NCBI GenBank assembly: GCA_963576565.1
Contig: OY755042.1
Location: forward strand, 3,400,112-3,464,111
DNA: 64,000 nt
Origin: Aspidapion aeneum
Taxonomy: Eukaryota > Arthropoda > Insecta > Coleoptera > Brentidae
Direction of reading: 5' to 3'
The translations under genes and the position numbers were made by a program. Shown here in pieces: positions 33,512 to 45,639 of the stretch. Position 1 is the stretch's first letter. Each line of letters starts with the position of its first letter. The notes below the pieces were generated by a model. That model worked only from the letters and a program-made list of their open reading frames with translations, searched no databases and was not told the origin of the DNA.

Positions 33512-33556
33512 TGATATATAGTTAGATAGTTAGATAGTTAGTTAGATAGTTAGACA
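33512..33556. repeat. (TTAGATAG)n microsatellite
   Basis: Repeated TAGTTAGATAG directly downstream of the minisatellite. Confidence 0.75.
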
Positions 33557-34370
33557 GAACATCTGAAGCTAAATAAAAGCTTGTAAAATTAAAGCCAATA
33601 AAATTTCCCACAAAAATGCTAATTAATATTTTTTTGCCAGACTAATAGTTTTTGAGTTTTAACCTTAACCCCGACGCCGACGCAGGAAGTTTAAAAAAAC
33701 GGTTCAACAAAACACAGACCAATAGTACAAACGACATAATTAGATCGTTCATTTAGGTCAAAAAACATCTATATATCGCATTTTCTAAGTTCTAAAAAAA
33801 ATACCTTTCAAGCAGGTTAGAAAGGTAAAAATTTTTAAAAACAAATAGGCTCCGAAACTGTTAGTAAATTTAAAATAATTAAATTTAAAAAAAAAACGCC
33901 AATTCTTGTAGCTTCTTTAATGCCTACTTCCGGCATAATTAATTTTCAAATAGAATAGATATAGAATTTTATTTAACAAAATGTTCTGATCCTTTCGTAA
34001 ATAATTCTTACATTTATTTCACATGTACTTTATACAAAGAACATTCGGTAAAAACAGAACCAATTTGTTTGTAGAAAAAAAACCGTTATACTACTTCTTG
34101 AGTGAACTTTAAGTTTAAATCTGACTTTTCTAGTAAATTAAGTTAAAACAAAATTGCTAATTAGTCTTACTGACTAGATTGTAATACAATAAACACAGTG
34201 AGTTTGACAAATAAAAAAAAAATACTACTTCTCAATATACTATATACTATATATACTATACGCAGAGATATGGGAGGGAATTATTTTGTGGTTATCTTGT
34301 ATCTTCCCATGAATTCTTCTGCGATACCAGCTTACTAAATAGACAAGTCACAATAAAAAATACAAAACAA
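33557..34370. other. Spacer, no gene
   Basis: AT-rich; a TACTATATACTATATATAC tract at about 34238-34258. Nothing recognised. Confidence 0.4.
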
Positions 34371-34705
34371 AAATGGAAAGTGTCGAAATTAGAAGATCAA
34401 TGAAAATATCTAGAACAGATAATATGAGAAATGAGACAATAAAATAAAGAATGGGAATCGAGGGAAGCATAACGAATGAAATCACTAAAAGACTGATGTG
34501 GTACGGCCATATACAACGGATGCACGACGAAAGTATATTAAAGAGGGTCCTAGAATGGCCACCAATAGGACGCAGAAAAAGAGGGCGTCCTAAACTTGAA
34601 TGAAAACAGTTAATCCAAATGAGTCACAAAAATCTGACAGAAGATGATTTTCAGGGTCCAAGGAAATGCAGAATAAGCGTCGGGCAACGTAAAAAAAAGT
34701 AGAAA
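34371..34705 (+). pseudogene. LINE 3'-terminal ORF fragment
   Basis: Translates, with two in-frame stops, into EITKRLMWYGHIQRMHDE, then RRKRGRPKLE and SHKNLTEDDF, followed by VGQRKKK. This is the C-terminal end of an RTE-like LINE polyprotein. The same string appears on the minus strand at 42105-42422. The upstream RT is missing, so it is a 5'-truncated dead copy. Confidence 0.75.
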
Positions 34706-36206
34706 TAAAACAGAAAAAGTCATTTATTTTTGTCTAGTAGAAGATTGCAAAGGGATAAATACTTTAATTTTTAGTTATCAAAAGAATTAGAAGAATAATC
34801 TTAACATAGTCGTTTTTATTTAATCTAAAGTAAAGACGTATTTCGTTGACACAAATCTCTTATCTTTATCTAACCACATCATGGCTTGAAGTTTTTAATA
34901 ACTAGGTGCATTATTTTCCTAAAAATTATATTCCCCTCCCATTCTATGACTCCCCCAGATTTTTTCCTAGCGATAATGGTTTATGCATAATGCAAAGAAG
35001 TTGTTGTCTTTTGGTTTAATCCATTTTTTCACAAATTCTTTGACCACCTCGTACTGCTCACTATCGTTTTATTCACTACAATTTGAAATAAATCAAAACA
35101 TTAACATTTCCTTGTCAATCTGGGTGTTACTTCAGTATGCTCAAAGAAAAAAAACGTGGGTTTGATGTATAAAAAACATGTACTAAGCCTCCACAAGATT
35201 TTTTTGTAGATATACCAGGGCTATCAAAACGGACGGGCCACGATCCTCTACTTTGTTGACGTCACATCCGGGGCTGATTTTTTTTTTGATGGTCACGTTA
35301 CGACACAGCTGATTGTCTTCAAAATATTGAAGTTGGAATGACGGTTCATGAATATTTGATTGTTTTTTAAATTAAGCCATTTTTAAGATTGTTTTTACTT
35401 TATTCTGGCAGAACAATTTTTTTTAAATGTGTAGTAATCCTTAATTTTTCATAGCCGCTTCATTAGCTCACACAAAAATTTAGTTTAAAGCAGAAGCGAA
35501 TGTGACAATCACAGATGACAAAGTCAAATACATGTCAAATATAACAGTTGGCATGTGGTACATGGCGGATAGTTTGAATTCAAAAAAAGGAATGCTAAAT
35601 CTTGAAGATTTTAACCTTTTAATCATGTTGCTTCCTTACAAACCTTTGGTGGAATATCGAGATGGTGTCTGAGAATATTTCACTGCAATTTTGCGGAAAT
35701 CTGTAGTGCCATTTTGAAAATATCATAAAAAAACCTCTGACCTCCCATAAGACCCAATGTAAAATTCAGCCCCGGGAGAACAGCTGATTTTTTCAGAGTC
35801 GTGGCCTCTATTTTTGTGTTGGCCTTGGATATACTTATTAAGAGTAATATAAATAAATTCGTCTCATACAAAACTTGTTTAAAACAATAAATAGTTAAAT
35901 CATCAAAACTAGTTTTGCACATCCTATCCTGAGCTAGACCGATACATGATGAGTAATTTAATTTTTAAGTCAAGTCTGCATAGTTTTACTGCGGGGAAAC
36001 ATTAATAAAACAGTTTTTGAATATAAATTGCCATTCATTTCGCATAAAGTTTAATAAAGTTTTCTCACAAATCCCCTCAAAAATGAGACTCGCTGCGTTT
36101 GAAAACCTAACATACCTATATTTAAGTTGTTGCAGGAAAAACTTTGAACCATTGTTGAACCAGAAACTACCTTATTTATATAATATAATATAAGCTTTGG
36201 CGCATA
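34706..36206. other. Spacer, no gene
   Basis: GACGGGCCACGATCCTCTAC at about 35232 and GAGTCGTGGCCTCTATTTTT near 35796 are loosely inverted around ACAGCTGAT boxes, perhaps an old TIR element. Nothing firm. Confidence 0.35.
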
Positions 36207-37805
36207 TAATAAATGCTTCTTTTAAAACTGGACTCGTCCCTGACCTATTTAAAATAGCAAACATAAAAACAATATTAAAATAAAGATAAATTGATTGATT
36301 GGTAACACAATTTACCAAAATATTTCAAAAAGTTTTAAATGAAAGGCTGCAAAAATATGTGAAAAACCATTCTATTATTTCAAGAAATCAATATGATTTT
36401 CAAAAAGGTAAAAATACACAAGATGCAATAACGGCTCTAACTGGAAAAATATATGACACAGTGAGTCAGTCACTAAAAGATGTTGGAGACTTTGCAGGAT
36501 GCGGGAGTACGAGGTGTGCCGTTTGAACTATTTGAGTCATATTTAAATGAAAGAAAGCAGTATACCAGAATTAAAAACCAAACAAGTAAAGAAGAAAATG
36601 TTGTCTTTGGTATACCTCAAGGTTCAGTGATTGGTCCTACACTTTTCAACCTCTATATAAAAAATATTCTCGAACATGGGCTTTAGAAAGATCTTCAGTT
36701 TCTGTGACAATGCCGTTATCTTCTTTTTGGTAGAATCTTGGCAGGAATTAAAAATTATTGCGAAAAGAAACTTAAATAAAATCTTTAACATCGGTAACTA
36801 CAAATTACTAACAATAAATTTTGATACGACATATTTTATGCAGTTTTCTTGCAATAAAAGAAATTTAGCAAATTATGATTGTCTTTTAGTAAATAATATA
36901 ACAATAAATTCTACAGATTCTGTTAAATACTTAGAAATCCACATCAACAAACATCTAAAATGGAATATCCCGTGCCGTTTGGACTATTTGAGTCATATTT
37001 AAATGAAAGAAAGCAGTATACCAGAATTAAAAACCAAACAAGTAAAGAAGAAAATGTTGTCTTTGGTATACCTCAAGGTTCAGTGATTGGGCCTACACTT
37101 TTCAACCTCTATATAAAAAATATTCTCGAACATGGGCTTTAGAAAGATCTTCAGTTTCTGTGACAATGCCGTTATCTTCTTTTTGGTAGAATCTTGGCAG
37201 GAATTAAAAATTATTGCGAAAAGAAACTTAAATAAAATCTTTAACATCGGTAACTACAAATTACTAACAATAAATTTTGATACGACATATTTTATGCAGT
37301 TTTCTTGCAATAAAAGAAATTTAGCAAATTATGATTGTCTTTTAGTAAATAATATAACAATAAATTCTACAGATTCTGTTAAATACTTAGAAATCCACAT
37401 CAACAAACATCTAAAATGGAATATCCCGTGCCGTTTGGACTATTTGAGTCATATTTAAATGAAAGAAAGCAGTATACCAGAATTAAAAACCAAACAAGTA
37501 AAGAAGAAAATGTTATCTTTGGTATACCTCAAGGTTCAGTGATTGGTCCTACACTTTTCAACCTCTATATAAAAAATATTCTCGAACATGGGCTTTAGAA
37601 AGATCTTCAGTTTCTGTGACAATGCCGTTATCTTCTTTTTGGTAGAATCTTGGCAGGAATTAAAAATTATTGCGGAAAGAAACTTAAATGAAATCTTTAA
37701 CATCGGTAACAACAAATTACTAACAATAAATTTTGATACGACATATTTTATGCCGTTTTCTTGCAATAAAAGAAATTTAGCAAATTATGATTGTCTTTTA
37801 GTAAT
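36207..37805 (+). pseudogene. LINE reverse transcriptase with 456-bp tandem triplication
   Basis: An RT fragment of a jockey/R1-like LINE. It begins near LVPDLFKIANIK, followed by FQKVLNERLQKYVKNHSIIS and QYDFQKGKNTQDAI. The next block (FELFESYLNERKQYTRIKNQ, then FGIPQGSVIGPTLFNLYI) and the following region occur three times at 456-bp spacing: 36516-36971, 36972-37427 and 37428-37805 (partial). Copies 1 and 2 differ at only a few positions; copy 3 has several more changes. The DD box is lost (FCDNAVIFF) and stops occur in each unit. Inactive. Confidence 0.8.
36516..37805 (+). repeat. 456-bp tandem repeat, 2.8 copies
   Basis: Anchor GTGCCGTTTG lies at 36516, 36972 and 37428, exactly 456 bp apart. 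The array breaks at TCTTTTAGTAA (37805), where copies 1 and 2 continue into ATAATATAACAATAAATTC. Confidence 0.9.
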
Positions 37806-37820
37806 TGTATGTATCTTATA

Positions 37821-37959
37821 CCGTGTTTCCACCAATGCATGCCCAGCCCGATTCAAAAAACGCATCACGTGATGGGCCATGGATTTGCACCGGTTTTAAA
37901 TGCAGAGTCACCTGATGCGTTTTTTGAATCGGGGTGGGCATGCATTGGTGGAAACAGGG
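37821..37959. mobile_element. Hairpin MITE, 139 bp, TA duplication (copy 1 of family)
   Basis: CCGTGTTTCCACCAATGCAT pairs with ATGCATTGGTGGAAACAGGG. The arms continue through GATTCAAAAAACGCATCACG. TA flanks both sides (37819-37820 and 37960-37961). A relative is at 56771-56885. Confidence 0.8.
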
Positions 37960-37961
37960 TA

Positions 37962-38335
37962 TTAGAGATAAATTGAAATTAAAAAATTGAAAATATGATT
38001 GAGCCAATAGTTAAAGGATGTGAATTGTTTTGCTTGCGTAATCTATTAGCGCCTACTTATCTAAATTTTCAACAATTTGTAAAATGTTCAGCTGGTCTAC
38101 TTAACAAAAATAGATTTTTACCTAGATTTTTTCTGGGTCAAGAATGAAATAAATCAGTGCAACTGCTAAAAGCTTGTATGATAATAAATTAATGTACTAT
38201 TATTTGTGTTGTTATCGATGGTTAAAATTCTACAGGGAAGGTTATTTTATCTAAAATTTATAACAAAAAAAAACAGCTAGAAACATCTTAATTTCGTTTA
38301 TTTAATAAAAAATAATAAATTAAAAGGAATATTGT
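37962..38335. other. Spacer, no gene
   Basis: AT-rich sequence without recognisable features. Confidence 0.4.
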
Positions 38336-40485
38336 GAGGAAATCTGAGGGCATGGCAGTGCCTCGCTAAGTTCGCGCTGCCCTTCCATCTTTTCTTGAAA
38401 CATTTCAGCCCATATTTGTCCTATCTAAAACTCTACTTCGGAATAAGCTACGAATCTCAAACTTTGCACAGTCGTAGATCTTCATAAAGTTAACAAGCCT
38501 TCCATGTTTCATGGACTTCCATAAAGTAGTAAAGTAGTTACGAAATTTCAAAAAACGTCGAAATTGCCACTCACTGACTCACTCACTCATGTATAGATCA
38601 AAATTCTACTGTACTTCTAGACATACTACAAGGCTGAAATGTGGCATACTGATAGAAATTGTGACCAAACCCCTGGAAAAAATCAAAAAACTCCAAAATT
38701 CTAATTTACTCCCCTCCCCTATACATGTAAAGTTATTTAAAAGTGACATTGCCCACTTCCAGAAATGTTAGAGAGCTGAGCTTTTTAAGACTGAAAGACA
38801 CTATGATAAAATTATAAGAAAAAAAATAAAAACACAAACATTTTAATTTACTTCCCTCTCCTATAAAAAATGTAATTTTATATTATAGTAACATTGCCCC
38901 TCTCCTATAAATATAAATTTATATAAAAGTAACATTGCCCACTTTCAGAAACGCTAGAGAGCTGAGTATTGGAAGACTGATAGAAACTATGATAAATCTA
39001 TAGGAAAAAATTTAAAAACACGCAAATTTTAATTTACTTCCCTCCCCTGTACATGTAAAGTTATGTAAAAGTAACATTGCCCACTTTCACTCAAACGTTC
39101 CGCGGGCGATTCGCAAGAGAAGTCTGCATGATATCTGAGGGCACGGCAGTGCCTCGCCAAGTTCGCGCGCCGTAACCATCTTTTCTTGAAACATTTCAGC
39201 CGATATTTGACCTACCTAAAACTCTACTTCGGAATGAGCTACGAATCTCAAACTTTGCATAGTCGTAGATCTCCATGGAGTTAACAACCCCTCCAGTGCC
39301 TCGCTAAGTTCGCGCTGCCCTTCCATCTTTTCTTGAAACATTTTGACCTATCTAAAACTTTACTTCCGAATAAGCTACGAATCTCAAACTTTGCAGAGTC
39401 GTAGATCTTTATAGAGTTAACAAGCCTTCCATGTTTCATGGAATTCCATAAAGTAGTAAAGTAGTTACGAAATTTCAAAAAACGTCGAAATTGCCACTCA
39501 CTCACTGACTCACTCATGTATAGATCATCAATATTCTACTGTACTTTCAGACATGCTACAAAGCTGAAATTTGGCAGACTGATAGAAATTATGACCAAAC
39601 CCCTGGGAAAAATCAAAAAACCCCAAAATTTTAATTTACTCCCCTCCCCTATAAATTTAAAGTTATATAAAAGTAACATCGCCCACTTCCAGAAATGCTA
39701 GAGAGTTGAGCTTTGGCAGACTGATAGGAACTATGATAAAACTATACGAAAAAATCAAAAAACCTCAAAATTTTAATTTACTCCCCTCCCCTATACATTT
39801 AAAGTTATGTTAAAGTAGCATTGCCCACTTCCAGAAATGCTAGAGAGTTGAGCTTTGGTAGACTGATAGGAACTATGATAAAACTATAGGAAAAAATTAA
39901 AACACCTCAAAATTCTAATTTACTTCCTTCCCCTATAAATGTAAAGTTATGTAAAAGTAACACTGCCCACTTCCAGAAACACTAGAAAGCTGAACTTTGT
40001 AAGACTGAAAGACAATATGATAAAACTATATAAAAAAATTTAAAAACACCAACATTTTAATTTACTTCCCTCTCCTATAAATTTAAATTTATATAAAACT
40101 AACATTGCACGCTTCCAGAAACGCTAGAGAGCTGAGCATTGGAATGCTGATAGAAATTATGATAAAACCATGCGAAAAAATTTAAAAAGTCCAATATTTT
40201 CATTTACTCTCCTCCCCTATAAATGTAAAGTTATGTAAAAGTAACATTACCCACTTCCAGAAACGCTAGAGAGCTGAGCATTTGAAGACTGATAGGAATT
40301 ATGATAAAACTATAGGACAAAATTTAAAAACACGACAATTTTAATTTATTTTCCTCTCCTATAAATGTATTTATATAAAACTAACATTGCCCACTTCCAG
40401 AAACGCTAGAGAGCTGAGCATTGGAATGCTAATAGAAATTATGATAAAACCATGGGAAAAAATTTAAAAACCTCAAAAATTTAAG
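38336..40485. repeat. Complex satellite-like array with ~141-bp period
   Basis: Repeats of GCCCACTTCCAGAAA...GCTAGAGAGCTGAGC occur at 39682, 39823, 39964, 40106, 40248 and 40389, spaced 141-142 bp. Earlier copies are at 38751, 38935 and 39078. A second module (GGGCATGGCAGTGCCTCGC to CGAAATTGCCACTCACT) occurs at 38350-38580 and, duplicated in part, at 39140-39505. Short ORFs inside are repeat products. Confidence 0.85.
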
Positions 40486-40572
40486 TAAGGCATTGCAAAA
40501 GTTTTGAACAATATTCCGCATATTTTACTACTTTAAAAATTAAATATTATCAATTCCTTAAAAAAGAAGTGA

Positions 40573-40864
40573 AATCATAACAAAAACATTTCATGTAAAA
40601 AAAAGCCAAGTACGCGAAAATGGCATTCCGTAAAAAGAATTGAGATAAAAGTAAAGCCAAGTTCTCCAATACACAGTGCTAAATTGAACATAAAGAAGTT
40701 TGGCTGTAATACCAAAGTTTAAAAAAACATTTTCAAACTGGTAAGAACCTTTCATTTTGAAATTTGTATTGGAGAACTTGGCTTTACTTTTATCTCAATT
40801 CTTTTTATGGAATGCCATTTTCGCGTACTTGGCTTTTTTTACATAAAATGTTTTTGTTATGATT
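40573..40864. mobile_element. Palindromic MITE, 292 bp
   Basis: AATCATAACAAAAACATTTC at 40573 is mirrored at 40845-40864. The ~100-bp arms are almost perfect, through GCCAAGTACGCGAAAATGGC and AGCCAAGTTCTCCAATAC. The loop is about 95 bp. Confidence 0.8.
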
Positions 40865-41044
40865 AATATTAAAGAGTGTGTCAGAAACGAAATTAAGTAC
40901 CTAAAAATGCAAAAAAAAGCTACAAGAAGTTTTGTCAGTTTTTAATTGCCGAGCCGCCACGAAATTATTGAACACCTAGCGTGGCTCTTGTTACCTACAG
41001 GGAGACCGCACAGTATTTACTTTTATGCTAGGTTCATACAGATA

Positions 41045-41756
41045 CAAATAAAAATACTCTGCCAATCTATGGGCTCCTAAGCTCACACGAGGTACTATAG
41101 TTATAGTGTGAGCTAATATAATCAAAAACTGAAATATATTTTATTCAACTCCAGACTCAATTACCTTTCGTTTGATACCACACAAGCCATGTTTTGACTT
41201 AAACTCAATTTTTTTTAATCTACGCCCCTTTAAAAAAAAACTAAAATGTATTTTGTTTAACTCCAGACTCAATTACCTTTCGTTTGATATCACACACGCC
41301 ATATTTTTACTTAAACTCTAATTTTTGACATCTACCCCCACCTTTTTTTTAAAAATAAACTAAAATTCATTTTTTTTAACTCCAGGCTTAATTACCTTTT
41401 GTTTGATATCACACACGCCATATTTTCACATAAACTCTAATTTTTGGAATCTACCCCCACCCTTTTATTTGGCTTGCGTTCGGTGGATTTTGTTCATTTT
41501 TAAATGGGACCATCACGGCCCAAGACCCAACTTAGGTACCAAATTTCATTAAAATCGGACAAGCGGTTTTTGAGTTATGCGGGTTGGTCGTTACAGACAG
41601 ACAGACAGACAGACAGACAGCAAAACAGAAAAGTTTCAAAATCATCTGAAACGCAAAGATATATAACAATTTTTGAAATCGGAGCAACTTTTTTTTTTCT
41701 AAAAAATTAGGATCACCATAGCTCACACTACTTATAGTAGTAGTGTGAGCTAATAA
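41045..41756. repeat. Half-unit of the 29.2-kb repeat family
   Basis: Runs in the same order as 29250-30170: TACTCTGCCAATCTATGGGC, the first GCTCACAC hairpin, three ~115-bp subrepeats with ACTCCAGACTCAATTACC, a (GACA)n tract, and a terminal hairpin GCTCACACTACTTATAGTAG. It lacks the pogo-like MITE and so shows that empty site. Confidence 0.85.
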
Positions 41757-42104
41757 ATATTAAAATAAAATTAAAAGTTGATTCTATGGAAAACTATGTA
41801 AAAAGTTAACCAACTTTTAACTTTTAATTAATTTTTATCTGGAAACGGATGTGCGCATGTGCGATATCGCGTCACGTGACCTTTGTTATTGATTTTATGG
41901 TGAATTTTGTGTGTTTTTTTCGGACCATTTCAGGCAATACAACTTTACAAGACCAGCGGTTTATTCCAAAAGTACTTTTACACTGTTTTTTGCAAAAAAA
42001 GTGTTAACAATTAATTTTTCATTTTAGTTTTATTTGTTTGTGTAAACAGCACAATATTTTAGTTTTAATTTTAATTTTATCTGTATAACTACTACTAAGT
42101 CGGT

Positions 42105-42950
42105 TTAGAACGTTTTTCTACGTTGTCCGGCGCCTATTCTCCACCTCCTTCGATCCTGACAATCATCTTCCGTCAGGTTTTTTTGACTCATTGATCTTTG
42201 GATTGACTGTTGCCATACCAGTTTAGGACGCCCTCTTTTTCTGCGCCATATTGGTTGCCATTCTAGGACCTGCCTTGGTAATCTTTCGTCGTTCATCCGT
42301 TGTACATGGCCGTACCATATCAGTTGTCTTTTAGTGATGTCATCCGTTATGACATTGATCTTCTTATTGCACCCATTTCGACACTTTCCATTTTTGCTTT
42401 GTATTTTTCTGTTACGCGACAAGTCTCTATTCCATACAACAGCGTGCTTTTCACCATTGTTTCATATATGTTAAATTTTACATTCTTTGTTATCTCTCTG
42501 CTCCATAAAATACTGTTAAGACAACCAATAACCTTTTTTGCTTTTACTATTCTTTTTTCCAATTCCTTACAGTCTGTTCCTGTTTTATCAAATGTGACAC
42601 CCAAGTATACATACTCATTGCATGGAGATATTATTTATCCATTTTCTAGTTCTAATTCACTGGATTCGTTTCCAATACATAAGTACTGTGTCTTGTCCAC
42701 GTTCACTGTTAACCTCCACTTTTGGTATTCTTCCGTTAACTTTCTCATCATATACTCCATGAGTTCTTTATAATTAGCTATAATTACTTGGTCCTTAGCA
42801 TACTGTAGTATGTATATGGTAAATCGGTCGTTAAGTTGTATTCCCATGCCGTGTACTTTACGTTTCCAGTTTTTTAGAGCTACTGCGATATATATTTTAA
42901 AAAGAGTTGTATATCTGTATAAACCCAGCATTAAACTCGATAAATTACAT
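42105..42950 (-). pseudogene. RTE-like LINE, 3' half of the polyprotein
   Basis: Minus strand, 5' to 3'. An RT palm piece has a decayed catalytic box (YAKDQVIIANYKELMEYMMR, where the family has FADDQ), then KWRLTVNVDKTQYLC. Thumb and connection follow in a second frame (KTGTDCKELEKRIVKAKKVI, then STLLYGIETCR). The C-terminus is in a third frame (ITKRQLIWYGHVQRM, RKRGRPKLVWQQSIQ). Frameshifts near 42620 and 42350 break it. Same family as 1-255 and 34371-34705. Confidence 0.8.
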
Positions 42951-43039
42951 GGGCTCTAGTCTCATAGCCGTGTGAAGTGATACTTGTGATTTTCGTATAG
43001 CACGTAATGACTCAAAAATCATTCAAAGCTTTCTATTGG

Positions 43040-43380
43040 GCAAAGTCCTTCTGGATATCTATTCTGTGTGTGATGTGACGCTTTGACCAATAGCAAGCTT
43101 TAAATTAGCTCCGAGCCGTTATGTGCTATGCGAAAAGACCTCCATTGCGCATGCTTCTCCTACGATCCGACCGAGACACGTTCAGTCGGTACGGGGCAGG
43201 AGAATAGATTTCACTTCAAACGCGTAAAATTCACTAACGCTGAAGAGCGGTCGACTATGCTATTGGTCGAGACAAGTCATTTCGTACAACACGCGACCGC
43301 TCATAGTTTGCTATTGGTCAAAGCGTGTGATGTGGATAGTCACATCATTCAAGACCCAGAATAGCTATCCTGATTGGACG
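43040..43380. repeat. Inverted repeat, possible MITE
   Basis: GATGTGACGCTTTGACCAAT (about 43072-43091) pairs with ATTGGTCAAAGCGTGTGATG (43313-43332). Outside these, GGATATCTATTCTG pairs with CAGAATAGCTATCC. The borders are unclear. Confidence 0.55.
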
Positions 43381-43780
43381 ATGTGAATGATCAAATCGAC
43401 CACGGCCCAAAATCAGCAGCCAGAAATGCGCCATAAAGTCTAAAGGCATCTACGTATGAAGCAAGACACAATACAATAACAAACACACCTTTTTGTGCAA
43501 TATTCTATCGACCAGCAATGCAGCTTAGCAAAGACAATAATTTTAGTTGCCAAGAGCAATTACGCAATTAATCAATGCAATTGCATTAAATAACATTTTG
43601 CCTTGTGTAATTACATATGTGGTTAGTATCGAACAAATTCACTTGGAAAATAATTCAATAGTATCTAGATTTTCAGAAATATTGGCGTAAATTTTGAACT
43701 GTTATTTGGAGAAGGAAGCAGTAACAGCTGGTGATGTTATAAAGAAAAAAAAAACTGAACCGAACCGAACCGAAACAATA

Positions 43781-44856
43781 GTTCTGTTCCATCAAACAGT
43801 TCTACGGTCATAGAACCGTCCAAAAAATCCCAGTACAAGGAGTACGAGGACTGTTTTAAAACGGTTCGGGTTAGATGGAACGACCAAATAACTGTCCAAA
43901 AACCGAATGCTGTTCGATTTACTTCAGGCACGTGATCATATGCAAGAGAGTTAAATTCAAAATTACGTGACTAAAAGAAAGGGTAGGTTTGGCGTCTGGC
44001 TTAAAGATAAATCGAAGGCAACGGATGAATTCGAGAGCACGAAATTAAATTTGCACACAGAAAGGATTACACAATGACATAGGATTATCATAATATATTT
44101 TTAATTTTAGTTCTTTAAAATGCAGATAAAATTACATCAATTTAATTTATACAGGGTGTAACTAAATAAGTGTAAAACATTTAAGGGAATGATTCCTCAT
44201 CGAAAAAAGATAGAATCTCGGATCTTTCATATAAAGAAACTTTATTGGAGCATCCCTTGTTAAGATACCGCCCCTTAAAGGGGTCATAACATCTGTAGTT
44301 GTTCGTGAAATAATTTTTTGCTGCGAACTGGTTTATTTTGGGCAAAAATCTAAGAGACATTTTTTATTTACAATGAAACAGGCTATCGAAAATACATTTT
44401 TAAATGGAAAACAAATAATACGACAAAAAATTACATTGGAAATAAATTTTAGGGGTTGCGTTTTCCACCCCTTACAACCATGGGGTAAACCAAATTCATT
44501 AGCGGCTTTTTTGGTAGTAGAACATTTTATGTATCCCCTTTAAGGGGCTGTATCTTAACAAGGGATGCTCCAGTGAAGTTTCTTTATATGAAAGATCCTA
44601 TATTTTTTTGATGCGGAATCACCCCCTTAAATGTTTTACACTTATTTAGTTACACCCTGTATTCACAAACTATAAACCACTACAGACTGCCTAATAAACT
44701 AAATATACCAAAAATTAACACGAACTTGCATTAGCACATATTTTTGCTTGATGGAACGGAAAACTGACTGTCCCATAACAGTACAACGTCGATCTGGAAC
44801 GCAAACAGGATTTTTCGTACCGTTCTATAACCGTCCCACGCTTTGATGGAACGAAC
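43781..44856. mobile_element. TIR element, 1.08 kb, with a nested MITE
   Basis: GTTCTGTTCCATCAAACAG at 43781 and TTTGATGGAACGAAC ending at 44856 are inverted. Further matches include GGTCATAGAACCGTCC with CGTTCTATAACCGTCC. About half of its length is the nested element at 44152-44659. No coding capacity. Confidence 0.55.
44152..44659. mobile_element. Palindromic MITE, 508 bp, CAGGGTG ends and TA duplication
   Basis: CAGGGTGTAACTAAATAAGT at 44152 is mirrored by ACTTATTTAGTTACACCCTG at 44640-44659, with TA on each side. The arms of about 150 bp include CTTTCATATAAAGAAACTTT and GCATCCCTTGTTAAGATAC. Tc1/mariner-type borders are likely. Confidence 0.8.
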
Positions 44857-44951
44857 TTAATTTTATTTTACTATTTTCCAAACAAGCAGCAACTTGTAGT
44901 GTAGTTTTTAGTTTATTTGTTTATAAAGGTCCATTCGCCTTTCTTTTTTAT

Positions 44952-45483
44952 GGCCCCGTAGAGCAACCTCAAAAATCCCACAGAATTTTAAACAGTCATT
45001 TTCATTATGTTCGATAATATTTTGCCTATAGGCACTATTCAATTGGCACCTAATATCAGTCTTGCTTAGCATAGAAAATTCTATGTGGTTATTTAAATGA
45101 ATACGACTTACTTTGTGTCTTTTTAACTTTTCACTAAAGTGCTTGATGTGATATCACTCCCTTTGCCACCCCCGCAGGATGACTTTATGGATTGTTCATA
45201 ACAAGACAGATAAAGCAAAAAAAAATCTTTTTTTTTCACAACCGCACAACCAGTTTTCAGCATCGTATAATTTTTTATTAAATTTTGTATTATAAGTTTT
45301 TTTGGAACACCCCTCGGCATTACTAGCACTAAAATTTTGGTTAATTTTTAGGTCTGGTCTATGTGGCCCTAAAGATTTTATTTGTAATCGAAGTTCATAT
45401 GTCAACGTATTTAAATTTGCACAGTTAATTATATAATTGACGGTATTTATTTCCATTTTATAAACAAACGATAACAAAAACAA
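44952..45483 (-). pseudogene. hAT (TTF-type) transposase fragment
   Basis: A 95-codon ORF opens at 45483 and contains LGPHRPDLKINQ followed by the TTF start (YNTKFNKKLYDAENWLCGCE). It then runs out of frame in the Cys-rich stretch. Further minus-strand pieces down to 44952 encode IKHFSEKLKRHK, KTDIRCQLNSAYRQNI and LKFCGIFEVALRG. Related to the ORF at 1204-1692 and closely to 21120-21360. Catalytic domain missing; inactive. Confidence 0.7.
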
Positions 45484-45581
45484 AATATAACCACCTCTTT
45501 ACAATATTGTACAATATTTTAACTGAAAATTTCATGAAAATCGGTTTAGGGCTTGAGGAGCTATCGTGTTACGGACAGACC

Positions 45582-45605
45582 TACACACACACACACACAC
45601 ACACG
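45582..45605. repeat. (AC)n microsatellite
   Basis: About 12 AC units inside an inverted copy of the ACACGATAGCTCCT repeat (compare 17500). Confidence 0.9.
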
Positions 45606-45639
45606 GACAGACGTCACGACGATATTTCTAAGATATCGC

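Noticed and set aside
42300..42773. 157-codon plus-strand ORF
   Set aside because: Antisense to an RTE-like LINE whose minus-strand motifs are unambiguous.
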